Shown here: positions 35,087 to 44,489 of the stretch, piece after piece
Numbering within the stretch: position 1 is the first letter of the stretch
Layout: every line of letters starts with the position of its first letter
Origin: Clostridium beijerinckii
Lineage (GTDB): Bacteria; Bacillota; Clostridia; Clostridiales; Clostridiaceae
Reading direction: 5' to 3'
NCBI RefSeq assembly: GCF_018223745.1
Contig: NZ_CP073653.1
Coordinates: 3,868,001 to 3,932,000 of the forward strand
DNA: 64,000 bases
Program-made: the position numbers and the translations under genes
Notes under the pieces: model-generated
The model's input: the letters and a program-made list of their open reading frames with translations, nothing else
Database searches by the model: none
Told to the model about the DNA's origin: nothing

Positions 35087-35303
35087 CTAATCAATTTTAC
35101 AATAATGTCCTTCAATTCTCTTATAAGGTATTAATATATCTGCAGTCTGAACTCTATTTAGAAAATCTTTTAAACTCTCTATAACATATCCCTGAATTAT
35201 TGAGAGTATAATTCAAATTCAATGTTTTCTGTAATATATTTTTCTTGTCGCAAGGTTCAGTAATTTTTACTCTATAGAGCTTTACTTGTTTTAAAAATGT
35301 CAT
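35087..35303 (-). pseudogene. Small gene interrupted by a frameshift
   Basis: An ATG at 35303 with a fine ribosome binding site (GGAAGGGGATAAATCAATA) opens a frame MTFLKQVKLYRVKITEPCDK that stops at 35154. Near the end of that frame a second frame takes over with protein-like sequence GYVIESLKDFLNRVQTADIL, IPYKRIEGHYCKID, stopping at 35087. The good start and the continuing protein-like tail suggest one protein of about 70 residues broken by a one-base change. Alternatively the 49-codon product is the real gene. No homologue is known to me. Confidence 0.45.
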
Positions 35304-35358
35304 TATTGATTTATCCCCTTCCATATTCTGCTACTATAAATTATAATTATTCATTAAT

Positions 35359-36159
35359 CTAGCGCTTTTTCATAAAGTATTCTCTTACAAAGTCAGGAAA
35401 GTGTATAGCTATATTATATGCAAGCGGAACAGCAACCTTATAACGAGGTTTAAGTCTCCTTTTCGAAATTATATTAACAATAGTTTTCGCTGCTTCTTTA
35501 AGATTAGTTAAATTTTGATCATTTCGATATTTAGCATCTGCTTCATAAAAAGTTGAATAATAAGAATCTTGATTAGTCATAAGATTATTTGAATTATTAG
35601 CCATAGTTTTAAAAAAATTTGTTTTTATTGGTCCAGGTTCTATTACAGTTGCTTGAATATTATTGTTGTGCAATTCTAAACGCAATGCATCACTTATTGC
35701 CTCAACTGCATATTTAGATGCACAATATGCACCATTAATAGGTTGAACAAATTTCCCCGAAATTGAACCGATATTTATAATTTTGCCAAATTGTTTCTTA
35801 CGCATTTCCGGAACAACTACCTGAATCATATTAATTATCCCAAATACATTCACGTCAAACATGCTTTTTGCACTTCTTACATCGATTTCTTCTAAAGCAC
35901 CTCTAGTTGAGTATCCTGCATTATTTACAAGGATATCAATTTTCTTAAATCGTGCTATCACTTCCTCCATCGCAACTGAAATAGATTCTTTTTGGGTAAC
36001 ATCTAGTGATAGCTTTAATGATACAGGTAAATCTTTTAAAGTTTCTACATTTCTAGCTGTTGCCACAACTATATATCCTCTCTCAGATAATATGCTGCAA
36101 AGTTCTCGTCCTATCCCCGTTGAGCATCCTGTAATTAAAACAACTGTCTCATTTTTCAT
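35359..36159 (-). CDS. Short-chain dehydrogenase/reductase
   Basis: A classical SDR of about 266 residues. The NAD(P)-binding motif is VLITGCSTGIGRELCSIL (T-G-x3-G-x-G). NNAG lies in ILVNNAGYSTRGALEE, the catalytic Ser is in IINIGSISGKFVQP and YxxxK is in GAYCASKYAVEAISDAL. An Asp/Arg choice after the second strand (VVATARNVETL) suggests NADP preference. ATG at 36159 behind TGGGGGTAATTTAT. It lies 63 bases downstream of the Crp-like regulator on the same strand and may be its target. The substrate is unknown. Confidence 0.9.
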   Translation of the reverse strand: MKNETVVLITGCSTGIGRELCSILSERGYIVVATARNVETLKDLPVSLKLSLDVTQKESISVAMEEVIARFKKIDILVNNAGYSTRGALEEIDVRSAKSMFDVNVFGIINMIQVVVPEMRKKQFGKIINIGSISGKFVQPINGAYCASKYAVEAISDALRLELHNNNIQATVIEPGPIKTNFFKTMANNSNNLMTNQDSYYSTFYEADAKYRNDQNLTNLKEAAKTIVNIISKRRLKPRYKVAVPLAYNIAIHFPDFVREYFMKKR

Positions 36160-36222
36160 ATAAATTACCCCCATTAATAAAATTTATATACATCATAAAT
36201 CACATGGAGGTTAGCTGCATTA

Positions 36223-36822
36223 TCATTTGTTAATATTTAAATCTTTTCTTAATCTACTAAGTGACACAGGGGTCATTCCTAAATAAGAAGCAATATTATA
36301 TTGTTTAATACGCTTTTCTAATCCTGGATATGCATTGAGGAACTGCTTATAACGTTCAATGCTATCTAATACTTTAAAACTAATTGCATGCTCTTCTTTC
36401 ATAATAAGAACATTATCAATCATCTTTTTGTAAAACAAAAGTAGCTCATAGTTTTCCTCAACTATTTTTTCAAAATCAGAAATTTGAGCTACAATAATTT
36501 CGCTATCTTCTAATGCTTGTATATAATACATAGATTCCTTTTGAGATAGATGTGCTACATATGAGAATAGTACCCCACCCTCTTTGTAAAAATATTTTGT
36601 TGTATCTTTGCCTGCTTTATCAGTATAATAAGAACGAAAAACTCCCTTAACAACGACTCCTATTTCAGTAGACTTCTCACCTTCCTGTAAAAAGAACATA
36701 TCTTTTTTTAATAGCTTTGGCTTAAAAATCTTCTTTAATAAAGTTATGTTTTTTTCACTAAGGAAAATCCCATTATTTTTCAAAATATCTATCCATAAAT
36801 CATCGTATACATTTTTACTCAT
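36223..36822 (-). CDS. Crp/Fnr-family transcriptional regulator
   Basis: The 199-residue protein has an N-terminal cyclic-nucleotide-binding-like beta barrel (KLLKKDMFFLQEGEKSTEIGVVVKGVFRSYYTD, KYFYKEGGVLFSYVA) and a C-terminal winged helix (IASYLGMTPVSLSRLRKDLNINK). The glycine-rich phosphate-binding cassette of true cAMP receptors is not conserved and there are no Fnr cysteines, so the ligand is unknown. The C-terminal HTH is short, as in the YeiL/'Crp/Fnr family' group of clostridia. It is placed between the MNIO gene and the SDR gene on one strand. ATG preceded by GGAACGAGGC. Confidence 0.87.
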   Translation of the reverse strand: MSKNVYDDLWIDILKNNGIFLSEKNITLLKKIFKPKLLKKDMFFLQEGEKSTEIGVVVKGVFRSYYTDKAGKDTTKYFYKEGGVLFSYVAHLSQKESMYYIQALEDSEIIVAQISDFEKIVEENYELLLFYKKMIDNVLIMKEEHAISFKVLDSIERYKQFLNAYPGLEKRIKQYNIASYLGMTPVSLSRLRKDLNINK

Positions 36823-36898
36823 TTAAAGCCTCGTTCCTTTGGTTTGAAATAATTATTCTTACACCTCTTATACTTTTATTCTTATTTATTAATTTTAC

Positions 36899-37693
36899 TT
36901 ATCTCGTACTGCATATATCATATATTCGATTTAATTGTTTTTCTAATGAATAAATGATTTTGTTATAATCCTCTGTTTCTACTTCATTAAATTCCAATGT
37001 AACTATTTTCGGATTTGTACGATCAAGAACCCACTCTAACAATTCGTAGTCCTCTTCTTCCATGGCCTGATGTGTATCCATTGGAAAACCATTTTCATCA
37101 TGACCTGAACCATTTGTATGAATTTCTACAACATGATCAAGTGGTAACCTTCCAATATACTCATAAACATCCCATCCTCGATATTTTGCTGTAATCCTTG
37201 CATGGGTTATATCAAGCAAGAAAGATACATCATTTTCAACAACTAGATTATAAATCTGTTCTGGCATTACATAAGGATAAAGGTCAAATACTTTACGGTC
37301 ATGTGGTGTATCAGGAGAATTTTCAAGTAATAATGGAACTGATAAACTCTTTTTAAAGAACTGAATTTGATTAGACATGCGTTTATATATGTCATCTTCT
37401 GTCATACCTGTTAACATATCCTTAGATCTTATAGCAAGATGAAGACCATAATGTGGTGAATTACATTTCCTTATGATACTATTCGCAGAATTAAAATCAA
37501 TCCTCTCTATATCATTCATTCCTGTGTTTTCATAATAGCCTAAACCATGTACTAAAATTGGTCGCATTGAACGCATAGTTTTGAAGTCTTCTTTAAAATT
37601 TCCATATCCAAATGATTTAATATAGTCTACTCTTATCAAGTTCTCCTCTATAAGAAATTTTAGTGCTTTTGACCAGTTACACCCAATATACAT
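36899..37693 (-). CDS. DUF692 / MNIO-family multinuclear iron enzyme, without visible RiPP partner
   Basis: This 264-residue TIM-barrel protein is of the DUF692 family, now known as multinuclear non-heme iron-dependent oxidases (MbnB, TglH, ChrH). Likely metal ligands can be seen in order: H49 (PILVHGLGY), H81/H85 (SPHYGLHLA), E124 (LLLENSPDT), D161 and H164 (LLDITHARI), H192 (EIHTNGSGHDENG), H208 (PMDTHQAM) and E234 (VTLEFNE). Characterised members modify cysteines of ribosomal peptides together with a small partner protein. No Cys-rich precursor or partner gene is visible on either side, so this is a stand-alone member. ATG behind GAGAGGAAATTC. The Crp-like gene follows after 76 bases. Confidence 0.85.
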   Translation of the reverse strand: MYIGCNWSKALKFLIEENLIRVDYIKSFGYGNFKEDFKTMRSMRPILVHGLGYYENTGMNDIERIDFNSANSIIRKCNSPHYGLHLAIRSKDMLTGMTEDDIYKRMSNQIQFFKKSLSVPLLLENSPDTPHDRKVFDLYPYVMPEQIYNLVVENDVSFLLDITHARITAKYRGWDVYEYIGRLPLDHVVEIHTNGSGHDENGFPMDTHQAMEEEDYELLEWVLDRTNPKIVTLEFNEVETEDYNKIIYSLEKQLNRIYDICSTR

Positions 37694-37814
37694 TTTAGAA
37701 TTTCCTCTCTACATAATTAATTTATTTATTTGAATACACTAATACTATAATTAACTAATCAGCCATTTTATGTAACTTAATTATAGCATATTTTATAAAA
37801 TTCTATTATTCAAT

Positions 37815-37847
37815 TTCTAAAGGATATCTTTATAGAATCCTTTAGAA
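37815..37847 (-). terminator. Terminator-like hairpin after the MFS gene
   Basis: A perfect 11-bp stem TTCTAAAGGAT/ATCCTTTAGAA with an 11-base loop lies 145 bases downstream of the MFS stop; the 3' side on the minus strand is only moderately T-rich. Confidence 0.5.
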
Positions 37848-37990
37848 AATTTGCATCTTTGTATTCTTGTTTGAATAACTCAGTCGTAATCTTTAAATAT
37901 AATAATATAGTTATCGTTCTTGCTGCTAATCTCCATTTATCCTCATCATAATCTCGGATAAATTTAATATCATTTTCTTATCACATAAAA

Positions 37991-39250
37991 TTAGTCATTT
38001 CTAACATATAGCATAGTAAAAATCCAAAGCCCTACACCGCTTATTATAGGCAAAATATATGCTGGTATAAGATTTATTAAACTACCTGCTATAATTAGTG
38101 CAATAGGTAAAGTTATTTTTGCTATGCTGATTCCTATACTAAGTACTCTCCCCCTAATGGCATTCGGAATAGTTTGTTGCAATTCATAAAATATAGCTAT
38201 ATCAATTACTGATATGGATATGCCTGCTAATAACATTATTGAGCAAAAATATATTACATAGAGGTTATTATTATCATAGATTTTATACTGAATTATAACA
38301 GAAAAGCCTATTGCTATCATGCAAATTGATAATATATTAGTCATTACTTTTACGATTTTCTGATGTGAGAATTTATTCAGAGCTTTTCTTATTGTAAGCG
38401 CTCCAACAATCATTCCTATTGAGAAAAAAGCTTGTATTATCCCAAACAAATTAGAACTCAATTTTAAAATATTATTTACTATATAGGGCATTGGTACATT
38501 TATTGAAAGACCGATAAAGAAATTTAAAGCAATAAATATTCCAAGCATATTCACTATGTCTTTTTTACTTCTTAAATAAGTTACTCCATAAGTTATATCA
38601 GTAAAAATATTAAATTTTTCTCCATCTTTTTCTTCATTGCTGTGATTAAATAGAAAATCCATAAATAACTGAAGAAATGCGGACATCCCAAAAGAAAAAC
38701 TATTGATTATTATGAAAAGCCTTATATCTAATAAAGCGAAAATCATCCCACCAATCATTGGCCCAAGTATGGAAGATGAAGATTCAATTATTTTACTAAT
38801 AGAATTTATCTGAAGTAGCTTTTTTTCTGATACTAGATTTGGTTTTGCAGTTTCAATACTTATCCCATATATATTAGAAAATACATTCAATATAAAGGTA
38901 CTTAAATAAATCATAGATAAACTCAAAGGATGTTCAATGGTTAGGATGTATAGAACAAGCAATAGCATACCATTTAAAGCATCTGTAATTACTGTGAGTA
39001 GTTTCTTATTAATTTTATCAGCAAGCACTCCAGCAAATGGATTTACAAGAACAGTAGATAATGCTCCTATTACTAAAGTCATAGCAAAATTTAGACCTGA
39101 ACCAGTAATTTTTAATACATACAAGCTAATAGCAAAATTATATATAGATGTTCCAAATACAGATATAAAGTTTGCAATTGAAAATAAACCTATATTTAAT
39201 AACTCTTTATTCCTCGAAAATTTTTTTAGTGATAGAACTTTTATTAACAT
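37991..39250 (-). CDS. MFS transporter, drug-efflux type
   Basis: This permease of about 419 residues has 12 predicted helices. The MFS motif A is in the loop after helix 2 (NPFAGVLADKINKKLLTVITD). The beginning SIANFISVFGTSIYNFAISLYVLKITGSG is typical of the macrolide-efflux/DHA3 (MefA-like, enterobactin-exporter-like) group. It exports small, often hydrophobic compounds. The next gene upstream (39386-40603) is a MerR regulator fused to a methyltransferase, on the same strand, 135 bases away. Together they could form an induced resistance module. Start: ATG at 39250, downstream of AAGGGAAAGTG; a GTG at 39262 is the alternative. Confidence 0.87.
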   Translation of the reverse strand: MLIKVLSLKKFSRNKELLNIGLFSIANFISVFGTSIYNFAISLYVLKITGSGLNFAMTLVIGALSTVLVNPFAGVLADKINKKLLTVITDALNGMLLLVLYILTIEHPLSLSMIYLSTFILNVFSNIYGISIETAKPNLVSEKKLLQINSISKIIESSSSILGPMIGGMIFALLDIRLFIIINSFSFGMSAFLQLFMDFLFNHSNEEKDGEKFNIFTDITYGVTYLRSKKDIVNMLGIFIALNFFIGLSINVPMPYIVNNILKLSSNLFGIIQAFFSIGMIVGALTIRKALNKFSHQKIVKVMTNILSICMIAIGFSVIIQYKIYDNNNLYVIYFCSIMLLAGISISVIDIAIFYELQQTIPNAIRGRVLSIGISIAKITLPIALIIAGSLINLIPAYILPIISGVGLWIFTMLYVRND

Positions 39251-39385
39251 TGTTAATCTCACTTTCCCTTAATGATAATTTACTTTTTTAAAATTTAATT
39301 TAATTTTAAATAGTGGTCTTATCACCATATCAATAGGTTAATTAACAAAATTTTATGATAAAATAAATAAAAGATAGGGTTAACC

Positions 39386-40603
39386 CTACCTTTTACCAAA
39401 GATTAAATATGAATATACTTTTTCTCCATCTCTAAAATAGCTCTCATATTTTCCACCTTTTTCTATATAGTTTGATACATTTTCCTCAAAAATATTATAG
39501 TCAAGTTTTGAAATCTGTTCTTTAACATTGTTTAAAATAAAATTTTTCCGATATTTATCTTCAATTAAACAGTTTGATGCAAAATTTTTAAATAAAATAT
39601 ACGTCCCTATTATATTTGAACTATCCTTTACATATCTATCAGCTAGCTCCAATAAAAACTCTTCATGATCAAAGCTGTAATTGCTTGTACCTGAAATGTC
39701 TAAAAGCATATCAATAGATTTATCTTTTATAGGGATTTGCTCAAAATCAGAACAAATAAATAATATCTTTTTCTTACAATTTATACTCTCTAATATATTT
39801 TTTAAAAATAAATGCTTATTTATATCATTATCAACAGCAATGTATATTGAATCATCAGGTAGATTTTTATAAACATTTCTTAGAAAAAATCCAATTCCTG
39901 AACCTAATTCAAGCAAAACTTTGTTTTGCAAATTTTCAAAATCAATCTTTTTATAAATCCAATCCATTCCACGATAGACATTATCAAGATAGGTTGTATC
40001 AGTAGAATTTATATAATCTGTGATGTAATTAAAGTCAAACTTAAAATCAGAATCTATTTTTATATTAGAAACTCTCAATACTCCATCTTTAATTATGTAT
40101 TCCTCTCCACAAGAGCAAATCAATTTCCCATTTATAACTTGGTTATTTGCTATATTTCCTTCACGAAGCTTTAAATCCTTTTTACATTTAAAACATCTCA
40201 AAAGATCAAGAGCCTTTAAATCTATACCTATAACGGATTTATCTTTAATTTCTACATTTGAAAGCAACTCTAGTTTTGTTTTAAGCTTTTGCTTCATTAA
40301 ATTAAGTTCTCTTATTTTGTTTCCTATCTCTTTATCTTTGTTTACGAAAAATGATTTAAAACATTCATTCTCCTCATACTTTGTAAGTTTTGCCAATCTT
40401 TTAAACATGAAAATTGATTTAATTTCACTTAATGAAAATCCCATTCCTTTAAGTAATAGTATATCTTCCAAATCACTTTGGCATCTATCATCAAAGTTAT
40501 ATTGCCCTCCATGTTTTTCAGGTATTATCAAAGTCATATTTATATAATGACGCACAGTATCAATAGTTAAATTGTTAGCTTTAACGAACTTACCAATTTT
40601 CAT
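39386..40603 (-). CDS. MerR regulator - zinc ribbon - methyltransferase fusion
   Basis: This is an unusual 405-residue three-part protein. Residues 1-70 are a MerR-type winged helix ([39 protein letters not shown]) and residues about 75-110 a helical linker. Residues about 133-170 form a four-cysteine zinc ribbon (CFKCKKDL and [14 protein letters not shown]) like that of Trm112 and rRNA methyltransferase RlmA. The C-terminal part is a class I methyltransferase: [51 protein letters not shown]. The ribbon-methyltransferase order is that of RlmA-type 23S rRNA enzymes, so a ligand-regulated or self-regulated modifying enzyme is conceivable. ATG behind TGGAGGAATTAT. It is followed by the MFS exporter gene. 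Confidence 0.82.
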   Translation of the reverse strand: MKIGKFVKANNLTIDTVRHYINMTLIIPEKHGGQYNFDDRCQSDLEDILLLKGMGFSLSEIKSIFMFKRLAKLTKYEENECFKSFFVNKDKEIGNKIRELNLMKQKLKTKLELLSNVEIKDKSVIGIDLKALDLLRCFKCKKDLKLREGNIANNQVINGKLICSCGEEYIIKDGVLRVSNIKIDSDFKFDFNYITDYINSTDTTYLDNVYRGMDWIYKKIDFENLQNKVLLELGSGIGFFLRNVYKNLPDDSIYIAVDNDINKHLFLKNILESINCKKKILFICSDFEQIPIKDKSIDMLLDISGTSNYSFDHEEFLLELADRYVKDSSNIIGTYILFKNFASNCLIEDKYRKNFILNNVKEQISKLDYNIFEENVSNYIEKGGKYESYFRDGEKVYSYLIFGKR

Positions 40604-40829
40604 ATAATTCCTCCATCTATAATGAACTTCGATAACAGCTCTTTCAATAGCTCCACATAATATCCAATTAATTAAATTCTTTTAAAATTATCATTGCCTA
40701 CTTTGAATTGATCATTTAGCTATGTTCTCAGCTTGCAGATTCTTTGTTAGACTGCTTATATAATTTATTAATAATATTTTTGTATAAATGACTCTGCCAT
40801 AAAATTTGATTATTATAGAATAAACTTTT

Positions 40830-41741
40830 TTAATCATTTAATAATAATTCTGATTTAAATATTATAACGGCGTTTCCTGAAACTTTGGTCTCTATTGGTT
40901 CATTGTCTTCTATCTTTACTTCAACTTCGATTATACCAGGCCTATTTATAGCCTCTCCTTGCTTAGCTTTAAATCTAAATAAAGAATTATTATGCTTAAC
41001 AAGATTGTAATGAACAAGATATGCACCTAATGGACCATTTGCATTACCGGTAACAGGATCTTCATTGATACCTATTGAAGGTGCAAACATTCTTCCATGT
41101 ATTAAAATATCACTTTCTTTTGAATCAGTAGTAAAAATATAATATCCATTACATTTAATGATCTCGCTTAACTTAGAAAGTGCACTATAATCTGGCTGCA
41201 ATGTATTTAAGGTTTCAATACTTTTAATACCTATCATAACTTTAGAATGACCTGTTGACACTATCTGAATTTTATAATCATCAAGTAAATCACTTTCTTT
41301 AATTTTAAGTGCTTTTAAAAGTTCTTCTTTATTTATACCATCAATAATTTCACCAAACTCAATTTTTCCCTGTGTCATAATAATTTTGTAATCATTATTT
41401 TCTTTTATTATATCAACAGGTAAAATTCCTGCTCCTGTCTTATGATAAATCCTTGAAGTTTCCAGTTCATTTTCGATAGCACGTACATAATGAGCTGCAA
41501 TAGTGGCATGTCCACAAATAGGAACCTCGCTTATAGGTGTAAAAAAGCGTACTTGAACATCATACTCACTACTATTTGAAGAGAAAATAAATGCTGTCTC
41601 AGAATTGTTAAGCTCTCTAGCAATTTTCTGCATTTCATAATCAGTTAATCCATCTGCATTTGATATTACCCCTGCTGGATTTCCTGTAAATTTCTCCTTT
41701 GTAAATGAATCAACTTGATATAAATTATATTTTCTTGCCAT
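40830..41741 (-). CDS. PhzF-family isomerase-like protein
   Basis: This 303-residue protein is of the PhzF/diaminopimelate-epimerase fold. The first half-domain is YNLYQVDSFTKEKFTGNPAGVI with the catalytic glutamate in LNNSETAFIFS. VRFFTPISEVPICGHATIAAHYV follows, and the second half has FAPSIGINEDPVTGNANGPLGAYLV. Members isomerise small molecules such as the phenazine precursor or are of unknown role. There are no phenazine genes here. ATG behind TGGAGGTAAC. Monocistronic. Confidence 0.93.
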   Translation of the reverse strand: MARKYNLYQVDSFTKEKFTGNPAGVISNADGLTDYEMQKIARELNNSETAFIFSSNSSEYDVQVRFFTPISEVPICGHATIAAHYVRAIENELETSRIYHKTGAGILPVDIIKENNDYKIIMTQGKIEFGEIIDGINKEELLKALKIKESDLLDDYKIQIVSTGHSKVMIGIKSIETLNTLQPDYSALSKLSEIIKCNGYYIFTTDSKESDILIHGRMFAPSIGINEDPVTGNANGPLGAYLVHYNLVKHNNSLFRFKAKQGEAINRPGIIEVEVKIEDNEPIETKVSGNAVIIFKSELLLND

Positions 41742-41913
41742 GTTACCTCCAGATATACTTTAATTTATAGGCTAAAACCATTTCTTTAATCCATGGGAAT
41801 TAATACCTATCCGTAATATAATTAATTATAGTTTTACTTTAATTCACTTACAAGTGCGCATTTTAAAAGTAAGATTTATGTTTGGATTGAAAAAATAATA
41901 AAAATTGCCTAAC

Positions 41914-42636
41914 TTAAAAAACTCTTTTAAGAGCATCACTGATTTCATTCTCAAATATTCCACCATGATAGCATATAATTCTTTCAATATCATAATCCAA
42001 AAACTTTTTAACAGAATTTTGGGCTTCTTTCATATCTAGGGTATATTGAGGTACTGCAATAACAAGTTCTCCGTTTTCTACAACTAAGGCATCTCCTGTT
42101 ATTAATGATTTACTTTCTTTATGATAAATGGATATATGTCCAGGCATGTGCCCAGGTGTAGCTAGGATTCCAATTCCTCCACAACAATCGAAATAATCCC
42201 TATCTTTTAACTTTATATCAACGTTACAACTTTCTATAGATTGAAGCATTTTATGAAAATGATCTGCTTCTACTTTCTCATTTTCTGATAATGAATCATA
42301 TATATTTTCAGCTTGTTGTAATCTTAATGATTTTTTACTTCCATCAATATATGGAGCATCTTCTTCTGATGCTAATACTTTTACTTTAGGATATTTTCTT
42401 TTAAATTCTGCTAAAGCTCCCATATGGTCATAATCATGATGTGTAATAATTATTTTAGATAAATCCTTTACATTAATATTTTTAGCTAATGCAGCTTCTT
42501 CTATTAAGCTCAAAAAATTTGGATATCCACAGTCAATTAATATCATTTCATTCTCATCTTCCAATATAACTGGATGTATAGCATCACTTTGTCCTGAAAA
42601 ATCGAAAGATATATCTAATACATTTATTTTACTCAT
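41914..42636 (-). CDS. MBL-fold metallo-hydrolase
   Basis: A protein of about 240 residues with a complete metallo-beta-lactamase-fold metal site. HHDYDHMGAL is the H-x-H-x-D-H motif, TPGHMPGHISIY the third, ITGDALV the bridging Asp and CYHGG the last histidine. It most resembles glyoxalase-II-like hydrolases and lactonases. I place the start at the ATG at 42636 behind CTAGGAGGACTTAAA; a longer frame exists upstream without a binding site. The substrate is unknown. Confidence 0.9.
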   Translation of the reverse strand: MSKINVLDISFDFSGQSDAIHPVILEDENEMILIDCGYPNFLSLIEEAALAKNINVKDLSKIIITHHDYDHMGALAEFKRKYPKVKVLASEEDAPYIDGSKKSLRLQQAENIYDSLSENEKVEADHFHKMLQSIESCNVDIKLKDRDYFDCCGGIGILATPGHMPGHISIYHKESKSLITGDALVVENGELVIAVPQYTLDMKEAQNSVKKFLDYDIERIICYHGGIFENEISDALKRVF

Positions 42637-43042
42637 TTTAAGTCCTCCTAGTAAAATTTCAATTATAGAAAATAATATCATGTTCAAAAACAATATAGTT
42701 AATTCTTAAATATTTCTGTATCATTTATGCACATATATATTGCAGTAATAAACTTACATCTAAAATTTTGGTAAACCAAATGCTCAATAAAAAAAATGTA
42801 CAAATTCAATTTCAAAATATATTATCTTTTCAACTCAACCTATTATCAATTTTATATTTTATTTAGAATCTTAAGCTTATTCATTATCATATACAAATTC
42901 TTATATTCATAGAATTGTCATTAACTTTCTTCTTATACAAAATAATGATGATAACTGGTATTTTTTGAGTTTCTCCATATCACTTCTATGATACTCGCAA
43001 CATAAAATAAAGAAAAATGTATTTTAACAAAGGAGAAAGAAA
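42637..43042. other. Divergent intergenic region
   Basis: About 400 AT-rich bases between the divergent MBL-fold and FAD-oxidase genes, so both promoters lie here. I could not pick out convincing operators or structured elements. Confidence 0.4.
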
Positions 43043-44356
43043 ATGAGATTAAATGGATTAACAGGAAGGGTAATAACTCCCTCAGATAAAGAGTATCCAA
43101 CTTTGAGACTTGAGTATAATCTATCTATTAATAAATTTCCATTAGCTATCGTTTATTGTTATACACCAACAGATGTATCCAACGCTATTAAATGGTGCAG
43201 AAAACATCATGTAGGACTTCGCATTCGTACAGGGAAGCATAATTATGAAGGCTATTCAACAGATAATGGCGTAATAGTAATAGATACGACTCCTATGGAC
43301 AAGATTGAAGTTAATACTAAAAATGATACTGTAAAAATTCAAGCTGGGGCAAGACTTGGAAATATATACTCAATAACTGCCGAAAAAGGGTATGCCTTTA
43401 ATGGCGGAACATGTCCTACAGTTGGAATTTCTGGCTTGGTATTAGGTGGAGGAATAGGTTTATCCTGTAGAAACTTTGGCTTAGTATCGGACAACCTTAT
43501 AGAGCTGCAATTGGTTAATGCCAAAGGTGATCTAATAACTGCCAATAATCATATACACCGTGATTTATTCTGGGCCTGTCGAGGAGCAGGTGGTGGAAAC
43601 TTTGGAGTTGTAACTAGCTATACTTTTAGACTTCATAAGGTAAATTATATTACTCTTATACAGCTTAGATGGAATAATATTTCCAGGGGAAAATTTATTA
43701 ACCTATGGCAATGTTGGCTAAGAACTGCTGATAAAAGGATTAGCTGTTTTGCTGGTTTAAGTAAAAAAGGCATATATTTAAATGGATTCTTCTATGGACC
43801 TAAGTCTGAAGCTGAAAAGATTTTAAAAGAGTTTTTGCTGCTCCCAGGTTTACTAGATAACTCTTTAATAGAATATGTACCTTTTATAGATGCTGTTAAA
43901 GCCATTGGTTCTTTTTATGGGCCTCCTGATAGATTTAAAGCTACTGGAAGATTTGTTTATTGTCATCTAAGTAAAACAAATATCAGAAACTTAATTAAGT
44001 ATATAGATTGTAGCCCTGGAGATGATTGTTTTATAAGACTTTATACTTTAGGCGGTAAGATAAAAGATTTCTCCAGTGATTATTCAGCTTATTACTATAG
44101 AGATGCCAGCTATATTATAGGAATAACAGCAGATTGGGAAGAATATGAAGATGGCAATATATTTAAAAACTGGGTATCACAAGTTTTTAAATATGTGGAA
44201 ACCATAACTAATGGCTCTTATGTAAACTTCCCTTATGCTGGGCTTAAATATTATGGCTATGAATACTATGGTGAAAATTATGGAACCCTTAGAATAATAA
44301 AAAAGATTTATGACCATGACAATGTTTTCAGATTCCCACAATCAATAGAACCTTAA
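43043..44356 (+). CDS. Berberine-bridge-type FAD-linked oxidase, probably bicovalently flavinylated
   Basis: This 437-residue oxidoreductase has the PCMH-type FAD-binding domain. VIYC-type YTPTDVSNAIKWCRKHHVGLRIRTGKHNYEGYS comes first, with His66 at the 8-alpha-histidyl position. GGTCPTVGISGLVLGGGIG follows, with Cys124 at the 6-S-cysteinyl position, then FWACRGAGGGNFGVVTSYTF. The C-terminal BBE segment NFPYAGLKYYGYEYYGENY-GTLRIIKKIYDHDNVFRFPQSI is intact. Such enzymes oxidise sugars, alcohols or alkaloids and pass electrons usually to oxygen. No signal peptide is present, so it is cytoplasmic here. In an anaerobe another electron acceptor seems likely. ATG behind AAAGGAGAAAGAAA. Confidence 0.9.
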   Translation: MRLNGLTGRVITPSDKEYPTLRLEYNLSINKFPLAIVYCYTPTDVSNAIKWCRKHHVGLRIRTGKHNYEGYSTDNGVIVIDTTPMDKIEVNTKNDTVKIQAGARLGNIYSITAEKGYAFNGGTCPTVGISGLVLGGGIGLSCRNFGLVSDNLIELQLVNAKGDLITANNHIHRDLFWACRGAGGGNFGVVTSYTFRLHKVNYITLIQLRWNNISRGKFINLWQCWLRTADKRISCFAGLSKKGIYLNGFFYGPKSEAEKILKEFLLLPGLLDNSLIEYVPFIDAVKAIGSFYGPPDRFKATGRFVYCHLSKTNIRNLIKYIDCSPGDDCFIRLYTLGGKIKDFSSDYSAYYYRDASYIIGITADWEEYEDGNIFKNWVSQVFKYVETITNGSYVNFPYAGLKYYGYEYYGENYGTLRIIKKIYDHDNVFRFPQSIEP

Positions 44357-44364
44357 CCCCCTAA

Positions 44365-44403
44365 AAAAAATAGTCTGCTGACTTTAATTCAGCAGATTAT
44401 TTT
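44365..44403. terminator. Bidirectional terminator between FAD oxidase and sugar operon
   Basis: The stem AAAATAGTCTGCTGA/TCAGCAGATTATTTT with a seven-base loop is A-rich on the left and T-rich on the right. It can therefore terminate both the plus-strand oxidase gene and the minus-strand GH172/ROK operon. Confidence 0.88.
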
Positions 44404-44489
44404 CTTTCAAGTTAAGTTACTGAAGTTTTAAAGAACACTTTCTATAGAAGATTAATACTCTTATTTCAAAAAACTCTAAAAAATCTAAT

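Noticed and set aside
37810..37977. Open stretch without start encoding DEDKWRLAARTITILLYLKI on the minus strand
   Set aside because: Protein-like in part, but it overlaps the terminator hairpin, has no start codon, and I recognise no family. It could be a remnant but is not supported.
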